Below, piece after piece: positions 55,828-64,000 of a DNA stretch of 64,000 bases (positions are counted from its first letter, which is position 1; the number at the start of each line of letters is the position of its first letter). Origin of the DNA: Theocolax elegans. Its lineage: Eukaryota; Arthropoda; Insecta; Hymenoptera; Cerocephalidae. The notes beneath the pieces were generated by a model. It did no database searches. It was not told the DNA's origin and saw nothing but the letters and a program-made list of their open reading frames with translations. The position numbers were made by a program, and so were the translations under genes. Where the stretch lies: NCBI GenBank assembly GCA_026168455.1, contig CM047431.1:21889365-21953364 (forward strand), in the 5' to 3' direction.

Positions 55828-57418
55828 GGGTGGTTCTCTGTGACATCGAAGATGAAAAAAATAAATATTGCTATAACTGTGGGAATATGTTTTAGAGGTA
55901 TCCAGTACTTCTCCGAAATTGTTTCAGATTTTTTCTGGCCCATTTTCATGAATTTTTAGCTCCCAGGGGATGCATTTTTCACTAAAAACATAAGTATGAC
56001 TTTTTTTGTAAAATTTTCCGAACTTTTCATTAAAAATACTTTTTAAGACATAAATGTATGCTGTCATACTCTTGTAAGCCATTTAAACCTTAAATAGTGA
56101 AAATCAGCAATTCTGCTCCGGACTCTGGTAACCTAATATTGTCTAAAAGATGTCTTTTTATAGTCAGAAACTGCCTAAAAATTTCCAGAGTGGGTCTAAA
56201 TCATTAAGATCACTTATGGTCAAAATATCCGGGAAAAGTGCCCGAAATATTAATAGAAATGTATATTTGTTGCCTTATAACGATGAATCTATTAGCATGA
56301 TCATTGCAAAAAAATTTGTGCACTTACCTTGGAGTGGTAGATAAGTATCTTCACTTGTTTCAGTATCCATCTAATCCCCTGTAAGCTGCTAAAAATACAA
56401 ATATTATTATACAAATGTAAAAAATTAATTTTGAAACATTTATAATGCTGAATTTTTAGTTTTACATCCCTTACAAGAATTATAATACTAATCTGAAGGA
56501 TTACTATAAATATATAAACATCATTATTACAATAACTGAATATACGTATTTAATACAAAAGATATATAAATAAATCGGATATATAATTATAATGAATAAT
56601 ATGATAACGTGACAGTGACAAGTTTGTGAAATCTAAACAATGTATTGCTGAATAATAATAATAATGTTGATACTTTTATAGTAATCCTTCAGATTAGTAT
56701 TATAATGCTTGTAAGGGATGTAAAACTAAAAATTCAGCATTATAAATGTTTCAAAATTAATTTTTTACATTTGTATAATAATATTTGTATTTTTAGCAGC
56801 TTACAGGGGATTAGATGGATACTGAAACAAGTGAAGATACTTTTCTACCACTCCAAGGTAAGTGCACAAATTTTTTTGCAATGATCATGCTAATAGATTC
56901 ATCGTTATAAGGCAACAAATATACATTTCTATTAATATTTCGGGCACTTTTCCCGGATATTTTGACCATAAGTGATCTTAATGATTTAGATCCACTCTGG
57001 AAATTTTTAGGCAGTTTCTGACTATAAAAAGACATCTTTTAGACAGTATTAGGTTACCAGAGTCCGGAGCAGAATTGCTGATTTTCACTATTTAAGGTTT
57101 AAATGGCTTACAAGAGTGTGTCAGCATACATTTATGTCTTTAAAAGTATTTTTAATGAAAAGTTCGGAAAATTTTACAAAAAAAGTCATACTTATGTTTT
57201 TAGTGAAAAATGCATCCCCTGGGAGCTAAAAATTCATGAAAATGGGCATATAATGCAAAAAAGTGCTAAAATGTCAACTTTGACTGTCTGTAACTTAAAA
57301 TAATGGTCCAGAAAAAATCTGAAAAAATTCAGGAGAACTACTGGATACCTCTAAAACATATTCCCACAGTTATAGCAATATTTATTTTTTTCATCTTCGA
57401 TGTCACAGAGAACCACCC
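55828..57418. mobile_element. 1.6-kb palindromic (foldback) element
   Basis: The tips GGGTGGTTCTCTGTGACATC and its complement GATGTCACAGAGAACCACCC mark a 1,591-bp element whose arms are complementary nearly to the centre (about 56620). Both flanks are ATATAT. A 64-codon frame beginning SFYSQKLPKNFQSGSKSLRS occurs in each arm (56150-56344 plus, 56811-57035 minus), simply because the arms mirror each other. No transposase. Confidence 0.9.
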
Positions 57419-57445
57419 ATATATATATATATATATTTTTTTTTT

Positions 57446-58215
57446 TCAAATACTCAATATAGTAGCGCATTTTATAGCGCAACTTTTGACTCGATAAAGA
57501 CACGTAAAAAGTAGCGCAAAAAGTTGCGTCAAAAGTTGCGCTATTAATTGCGCAAACATTTTCAGTAGGGACGTCGTATTTCTTTCGGGATTTATATTTT
57601 GGTGTTGCGGCTCGTCGGATATGCTGCTCCGGTGTGCTTGTTCTCGTGGCTGCTGCTGTGCTGCTAGTTCGTCTTCCCATTGCACGCTGGGAAGATTCAT
57701 TCTACTGCTGCTAATGTGTATGCTGCTTCTCGGCTCGTTTTCTCTCTTTGTGTTGCTGCGGGAGTTGTATTCAGAATAAAAGGGTTATTCGATAAATTTT
57801 CATCTGTCGGAATCTTTGGAGCAAGCGTGATAATTGAGTAATACGACGTTAAGTTTATTCCCAATAGTGATACTGTTGTGCTTGGCGAAATGTATAAGAT
57901 TTCTGGAATAATTGGTTCCAATAAAAATCTTTGCTGCTCATGCCCGGTTGGCGACGGTGATCTTAAATGCCTGCACGTTGATTGTGTTTTTGGACGATAT
58001 TCTGAATGTAGTAATCTTTCGTTTATTGCTTCATTACATTCCGTTTGTTCTTCCATTGTCAGAGGATCCTGGTACCGTCTTTGAGACTGCCCGGTTTGCA
58101 GTTTTCCGTATAATATTCGACCAGATGTAAAGTTTCGTGCACTTGCTCGGGAAGAGGGAGTGAAATTCATGACTTCAGATTGGGTTCTTTCCTGATTCTG
58201 ATCCTGATGGGCCAT
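57446..58215 (-). CDS. Unidentified minus-strand open frames, two overlapping
   Basis: A 172-codon frame (57697-58215) begins MAHQDQNQERTQSEVMNFTP and is rich in Ser, Thr, Gln and Arg; it contains GRILYGKLQTGQSQRRYQDP and TMEEQTECNEAINERL. It ends LAAVE and overlaps by 4 bp an 84-codon frame (57446-57700) beginning MNLPSVQWEDELAAQQQPRE. The join may be one exon with a frameshift. I recognise no domain. Composition resembles a structural or gag-like N-terminal region, but that is a guess. The palindrome ends 28 bp to the left. Confidence that it is a real gene is low. Confidence 0.3.
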
Positions 58216-58845
58216 AATATTTAATTTCCGCGTATCGTGTTACGCGGTCTCGAATTGTGCAAATATCATTGTCGATATTCAGTCTAATTCGTTGTAATGA
58301 ATATTAATTTTCCATCTGCTATATTATTGATGGTACGTCTAACTACTGCTGCACCCTGTGCTACTCTATCAATATTTATTTTACTTCCCAATTAAGGCAA
58401 GGGTAATAAACAAGGTAGCGGGTTTTCAGGTTTTAGCTCCTAATAGGGGAAGACGTATCAATTATATATAGTTCGCTACGAAGTGGAGTTATAATTATTA
58501 TTTAAATGTTAGTTTGGTCAAATTGATATGTTGCCAATAAAACAAAATTATATACATGGCTAGTGCTATACTTATATGGCTGCTATTGGGACAAACAAAT
58601 TTTAATTTGCCCGAAAAAATATAAGTCTATTACAAATGTTATGCAAAAGAAAACAAAATTTATTAAATAATAACGGGTTTACCAAATTTTTTAACTGAAC
58701 AAAATGCTCTCAATACAAAGAAAAGAAAAATATGAATAGATATGTTGTTTACAACTAATCGGTAAATACACTGAATGTGTACCTTTATCGCAGCTGCTTA
58801 GCGTACGGTCGAACTTACTAATCTTAGTTTTAGTAATCTTTTTTG
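58216..58845. other. No gene supported; short coding-like trace
   Basis: Near 58.3 kb the minus strand can be read INIDRVAQGAAVVRRTINNI-ADGKLIF, coding-like text without a family match. The rest is AT-rich. It may be part of the same unknown element as its neighbours. Confidence 0.3.
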
Positions 58846-59147
58846 CTATGTACTAGTACTAGTACTAATCTTATGTACTAGCATAGCAGCCGTGTCACCG
58901 TCCCTGCCTGACATTTTGTGATGCATATTTTGTTCGTTATTTTTTGTACTCTTAATAATTTTAATATTTGCTTTAGCTAATCTTTCCAGATCTGTCAAAT
59001 TATTAAAAATGAGGGCAGCTGTCCCTTCGCATATTTCAACGTAAAAATTGCCAAATTTATGCCAGACATACTTGAATCCCAGCTTCTTAGCAGAAGTTTT
59101 CAGTTCCTTGAATTTTTGGTACTTATTTTTATCCAGATACTCTTTGA
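58846..59147 (-). pseudogene. FP25K/LINE ORF1-like C-terminal domain, tentative
   Basis: The minus strand reads EYLDKNKYQKFKELKTSAKK, LGFKYVWHKFGNFYVEICEG, then ALIFNNLTDLERLAKANIKI and stops near 58846. The order (helix, K-Y-V-W, short strand, then D-L) recalls the C-terminal domain shared by baculovirus FP25K proteins and ORF1 proteins of some insect non-LTR retrotransposons. There is no in-frame start; the upstream side at 59.15 kb runs into TATATA. I cannot tell a transposon ORF1 from a viral relic. Described from visible residues only. Confidence 0.4.
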
Positions 59148-59307
59148 TATATATATAGAAGAATGGGGCAGGGTAGCTACCTATGGAAACAGTGAGCTAC
59201 CTCTTGGACCGTTTCTAATTTGTCTGTGAATAGTATTTACAAAATGTTCAGAAGTAATTAAGGGATGAATTTCTCCAGTACAACACGAAATTACTAACTT
59301 CTTTGTT

Positions 59308-59927
59308 CTAGACACCTCTCACAAGTGGTATTCCCAGAGACTCAGTACATAATTCTTCACACGGTTTAGTATATTGCATATTAGATTGAGCATGTGTCTG
59401 TGTTTGTGTTTCAAGTAAAGTGAGATCGGAGATTACGGTATTCGCCACCGTAGCAACACCGGAGTTTAATGTTTCAATATTAGTATTAATTACTTCAAAA
59501 TCATCATCCAATTTATTAAAAAGAATTGAACATTTACTGCTAATTTCAGTAAAAACCTTGTCTTGAAATATCCTTTGAGAATCTAACAATTGCTTTTGAA
59601 ATTGAGAGAAAGATAGCTTAATTTGTCAGTTCTCGGATAGTAAATCAGATAATGCAAATCGATATTCAGCCAGGAGCAAATCTTAACTATGAATTCTATC
59701 TACAACATCACCCTAAATCTTTGATATATTTTTTAAATTATTTTCAACACTTTTAAAAATTCTATTATTGAATGAAATCCAGATGATGTTGCAGACAAAA
59801 TATCTGAGAGACCATCCGAAAACAAGCTTGTAGTAGTCACCTGTATTGCGCCGATAGCGCCACCTTTATTTGTTGAATATTCACCTACATTTCCGTCGAG
59901 ATTTAAAACTAAATTTTTCATATTCAC
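59308..59927 (-). CDS. Unidentified frames with coiled-coil-like text
   Basis: Two minus-strand pieces, 59733-59927 (MNMKNLVLNLDGNVGEYSTN, GGAIGAIQVTTTSLFSDGLS) and 59308-59589 (CSILFNKLDDDFEVINTNIE, TLNSGVATVANTVISDLTLL), are separated by stops. The second has hydrophobic residues spaced like a coiled coil. The first has a Gly-rich, possibly membrane-active stretch. They look like fragments of one gene together with 58846-59147. No family recognised; an endogenous viral or large DNA-transposon origin is possible but unproven. Confidence 0.3.
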
Positions 59928-59986
59928 TATCGCAGTCGATGTACTGGGTCCTGCGGTGCTGCAAACTTAATATACAGGGAGTCCCC

Positions 59987-60943
59987 TGTCGCGTCCCGAC
60001 GAAAATTATATTATTATTTTTCGTAAAAAATACTGCGTAGTGTAGAATAAAATTACGGCGTAGAAGACGAACAAAATAAGGTTGATAAAGAATGGTTCTA
60101 AGTAAATGCAGTAATATAAAATATAATTTATAGAACTAAGGAACAGATTATTTCACGAGTGTTTCAAACGAAACAGAGACTGATAAGTAGAGTTGAAGAT
60201 ATTATTCAAAGCCAATACGCATATAAGCGGGATCGCCGATAGTGAGATCCAAACGAAGGGTTACGCAAGAGTTTTTTTGTACTGCACTATAAAATCAATG
60301 CTCGGAGAAGAACCGGCAATGGGAAACATCGACTAGAAAATTCGAGCATTAGAAGGAAGTAATAAATTAAGCCGTTCTTTGGATAACGTCGCAGTAATAA
60401 AAGGGGGACAGCAAATTCTCCGAATTAACTACGACGCGATACAGAGAATGCATGGGATTCGATAATTTTTAACTACGCACATCTAACGGTCCAATCGGGT
60501 GCAAGCACAGAAAAATCGAGAACTACTTACACATCTCCATATAAGGCAAAGAGTAAGACAAGGAAAAATGTACGACAAAGACAGATGCATAGATTTTTAG
60601 GGTATATAAAGAGGACCCAGAACAGACACAGCCACTCCTAAATTTTCATCTAAAGCTTTCGCAAGGCGAAGCTCTGCTGGACAACTCTTTGATTTTTATC
60701 CGAGGGCGTGGCTCCGCTACTTGAACTTTAAGTAATACGTATTAAAAATCACAAGAGGAGTCGAGACGTATCATCGACATCTACAAGCCATAGTCGAGGA
60801 ACTACGACTTCGACATCTGGAAATCGTCGAGCTCCAACAACATACACATCTAACGTCGACGCCCGCAGGTCTAGCAGGACATTATACGGCAATCTGACAC
60901 CGCTACCCACGTTCAAGGCGGACCTTCGTTCCTCACCGAATAT

Positions 60944-60982
<39 letters not shown>

Positions 60983-61727
60983 TATATCTATATATTTGGG
61001 TACTTAAGGTATATTCTTTTCGGCTATCTATACGCTTGTATTATTCGTAAAGGCAACCTGATATTTTATGTTATTTCGATTGCTGAACCAACCGTTTTTC
61101 TTTTAAAACAATTATTATTATATATTACAATTATTCATAATAATTATTCGTTACATTGTATTTGAATTGAAATATTCACGGTTTGAATTACAATTTATTA
61201 ACTATAATTCATGTTTTAAACGACAACCATTTTTTTATTTTATCTGCATTTATTTATAATGATTCCTATTTCAATTATTGATTATTAATGTTTATAATAA
61301 AATAACCTTGTGTATTTTTTTATTCTATAATGTGTTAATGTGTTCGCCGTACATTTGCTTATTTAATCAAAATTAATCGTTATGCGACTTAAATAATTTT
61401 ATACAATTGTTAATAAAATTGTGTAAATTTATGTGTTTTTGCCCATTAAAAAGCTGTAATAATTTAGTTTCACGTGTTCATTAAAAGAAAAACAGCATAT
61501 TATATTTAAATAAATAATGCATAATTAATACGAAAATAAACATATATTATTTTATTTATCCCTCATTATATCCTGCATCTCTACTCTCAAAATAACTTCG
61601 CTCGCTACTCCCGGAGACGTAAGGCTAGTCCTAGTCAAACAAGAGCGAAAGGAACGCGAATGGTTTATTAACCATTTGCCTTCTTGTAATATTTTTTATA
61701 GTGATTGGTGCAAGTCTGGACGTGACA
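59987..61727 (+). mobile_element. Solo LTR, TSD CCCC, same family as 22216-23939
   Basis: Starts TGTCGCGTCCCGACG and ends CTGGACGTGACA, like the copy at 22.2 kb, with CCCC on both sides (59983-59986 and 61728-61731). Length 1,741 bp. The TATA context GGTATATAAAGAGGACCC is conserved. The main length difference is a longer TA microsatellite near 60950-60990. No internal region. Confidence 0.9.
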
Positions 61728-62448
61728 CCCCCGCCTGTACCTCCGCAACAGGTACTTTGTTTGATTTCGTATTATTTCTCGGCGTTGAAGAAAGCAGAGG
61801 CAAGGGGAGAAAATTTACAGACAATGACGTATCCCGCTTATTACTATCTCTGTAGCTATGACAAATTTGTGCATTTTTGAATATCTATTTTTATTTTTGT
61901 TTTTATTTTCAAAATTATTAATTTTTATATTTATAAAATTCGGTTTAAGTTTTGATATTTGATATTTTTTTATCACAACTTATGTAAAAAAATCGGTTGC
62001 AGACTGCGTATGTAAGCAGCTCCGTCCTAGTGCGCGAGGCTTCCTTATAAATAAAACAAATTTGATAATTACTAACATTTAAATTTGAATTTGAATTGGA
62101 ATTTGCTGCCAATAAATTAGTACTCTGACGTGAGTAAGCTTTAGCTGCCATTTTGTGGTCTATTGCAAAAATTTCTACGTGGACACGTTTTTGTACGGTG
62201 TGCAAAATCGCAGAAAATAGAGAGAAATAGAAAATGGCGCGACTAACCTCAAATTTTCACAGCACTGCAAAAAATCAATTAAATATTACCGCAAGCATCA
62301 CGAAAAGCAAAGAATTTATGCTCAGCGCGAAGCTTGCATAAAACGCGCATGCAATGACCTATTACAAAAATGCCCGAAAGCAGGTGGCAATTTCAGGTAT
62401 ATAAATACGGAGCCTTCAAAAAAACGTGCCTAAGACTACTTACTGCGC

Positions 62449-62450
<2 letters not shown>
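61728..62450. other. No gene recognised
   Basis: An 86-codon minus-strand frame (61945-62205) has no motif. The stretch CGCGCATGCAATGACCTATTAC at 62346-62367 reappears at the very end of the window (63979-64000). Confidence 0.35.

Positions 62451-62475
<25 letters not shown>
62451..62475. repeat. GA microsatellite at the LINE 3' end
   Basis: A (GA)n run on the plus strand, (TC)n on the minus strand, directly after the LINE tail AATAAAGGAAATCAAATCAA. It may be part of the LINE's simple-repeat tail. Confidence 0.75.
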
Positions 62476-62479
<4 letters not shown>

Positions 62480-64000
62480 ATTTGATTTCCTTTATTCGGA
62501 CTTTGGGATTAAAACCCCGTAGGCACTTAAAATGATGTATACATATGTTATAAATATTAAATTACATTTTGATTTATATTTCTACATTTTCGATATAAAA
62601 TTTATTTGACGAATTTACTTAAACTTTCTTGATAAAAACGGTTGGTACAAACTAAAACTGATAAAAATTAAATAACAATATAAAATTAAAAATAAAGATA
62701 ATAAAAATAATAATAACAGTACCATAAAATAAATAAATAAATAAATAACAATATATCGACGAGATACAATAATTCGCATACAATTTTTTTGTCTTTCCCT
62801 AATCGAGGTGAGGGATTTGCGGTGCTGTTGTGCCCTCGTTTAGCATTCTGGTGAACCAGGCAGTTTGGTCGAGTCCAGACAGGTATTGCAATAATGATTT
62901 TTTACAATAAATGATTGATGATTTGTCGAATGTACAAGAGAGGAAGTTCGTTTATGATCTTGAATGAAGTAATGATAAAAGATTTATCTACTGCCTCTGT
63001 ACGAGGGGGAAGGTACTTAAGCGATTTTGATCGGGCGTGTTTAGTTTGATGAAATGATTCGCCAGATAGATGGGAGAGTTATGAATGATGATACTATGTG
63101 CAAGGGAACCATGATGTATGAACGTCTGGACTCGACAGATAACCACCTGAGACCTAACCTATACGGAGTCACATGTTCTCTTCTCGCTATGTCGCCCCAC
63201 ACAAACCGAACACATGCATTTAGCAGCCTTTGGAGCTTCAGATTTCTGGTTTGATCGACGTCATTGTAAACCGCACATGCATAGTCAAAGTGTGGAAAAA
63301 CATGTGCTTCAACCAGACTTTTCCTAAGCCCTCGTGACAAAGTCTTTCTATAGTAACGCAATGAGTGTAAAACCCCATGTACACGACTCGATGTCGATAA
63401 CACTTGCTTTGTCCAATCGAGAGAGGGAGAGATCGTGACCTCAAGCGATTTAACCTCATTTTCGTAATTCAAAAAGTCCGTTCCCAGTTTAACCTCCGGG
63501 GCAGTGTTCAAGTCGATACACGATAAAAAGGCCTGGATACCCAGAATCATAACCTTCGTTTTTCCGACATTGAGTTTAAGTCCGTTTGTGCGTGCCCATA
63601 AGGCTATTGCGTTAGCATCTTGAGTTATACGTTGTACCCCTACTTCGAATTCTGACGGAAAAAAACGAATGATAGATCTGGGCATCATCGGTAAATTGCA
63701 TATAATTGCTATGTGTAAGAACTTTCGGCGATCATTAATAAATATTGAGAAAATATAATCTTGAGTTAGTCCGACAGCTCGCCAGTTTTCACTCTCCACG
63801 GCATGCATGCGCCCACAAGATATTGATAAAACCATGTCAGTACAGTATCGGAGCAACCATTTCACTCAGCTTTTGGATTAGTTTATCGTGAGGGACAGTT
63901 CAAAGGCTTTGAGAGTCGAGCAGGACTAAGATTCGTGATCTTTCTGGCGTCTAGGCTCCTCCTAACATCATCCATAAACGCGCATGCAATGACCTATTAC
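62476..64000 (-). pseudogene. Non-LTR retrotransposon (jockey/CR1-like), 3' part
   Basis: The minus strand from the window edge reads VLLDSQSL, TVPHDKLIQKLSEM (RT), then SNYMQFTDDAQIYHS, where F-T-D-D stands at the active site in place of the usual A-D-D. Next are WARTNGLKLNVGKTKVMILG, VTISPSLDWTKQVLS, LHSLRYYRKTLSRGLRKSLV, EAHVFPHFDYACAVYND and LQRLLNACVRFVWG, the C-terminal RT region of jockey/CR1-type LINEs. LINE RT copies RNA directly at a nicked target. The last frame is open for 274 codons (63041-63865), but stops and a frameshift occur before it. The 3' UTR (62476-63040) includes (AAAT)n and ends with AATAAAGGAAATCAAATCAA. Confidence 0.88.

Overview
This window is from a eukaryote, almost certainly an arthropod and most likely an insect. 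It is AT-rich, has many dinucleotide microsatellites, and is built almost entirely of insect-type transposable elements: Pao/BEL, Ty3/gypsy, Penelope-like, Helitron, non-LTR and foldback/MITE families. I found no host gene and no structural RNA gene. Every protein-like stretch is a transposon fragment or an unidentified open frame, and nearly all carry stops or frameshifts. The exact species cannot be read from the sequence; Hymenoptera is a guess only.

Layout. 1-5.9 kb: a 42-bp tandem repeat, a short Helitron helicase remnant (+), a decayed Penelope-like element (-), then gene-free sequence. 5.9-18.5 kb: a gypsy-type LTR, a small element split by an unusual GC-rich insert, and a Pao/BEL pol gene (+) whose RNase H-integrase part is present three times because of tandem duplications. 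The integrase gene is split by a hAT-like MITE (8-bp target duplication), which itself carries a split LTR (4-bp target duplication). 18.5-27.6 kb: the Pao end, a Pao LTR/leader and a Pao gag (+) meet head-on a second, diverged Pao element (-). That second element is broken by a solo LTR (TSD TAAT) and by a gypsy 5' LTR-gag fragment, which in turn holds another solo LTR (TSD AGCA).

29.1-39.5 kb: the most striking feature, a head-to-tail array LTR-gag-LTR-gag-LTR (period about 4,355 bp) on the minus strand. It has a tRNA-Lys-type primer binding site and a gag gene but no pol between the LTRs. 39.5-45 kb: two 995-bp palindromic elements inside a diverged about 0.95-kb duplication. 45-49.8 kb: a possible Helitron terminus, a 63-bp (21-codon) minisatellite, a frameshifted Helitron/PIF1-like helicase (-) and a 109-bp tandem repeat. 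50-57.4 kb: a Penelope-like element (-) that has lost its reverse-transcriptase active-site segment, is split by a 1.3-kb foldback element and has its 3' end duplicated, followed by a 1.6-kb palindrome. 57.4-60 kb: unidentified minus-strand frames, one resembling the C-terminal domain of baculovirus FP25K-like/LINE ORF1 proteins. 60-61.7 kb: a second copy of the 22.2-kb solo LTR (TSD CCCC). 62.5-64 kb: the 3' part of a jockey/CR1-like non-LTR retrotransposon (-) that runs off the window.

The genes do not cooperate as a pathway. The region is a layered transposon graveyard with nested insertions in both orientations, as seen in heterochromatin or piRNA clusters. Middle copies of the tandem repeats carry many single-base indels relative to their neighbours, so part of the fine-scale damage may be long-read assembly error.
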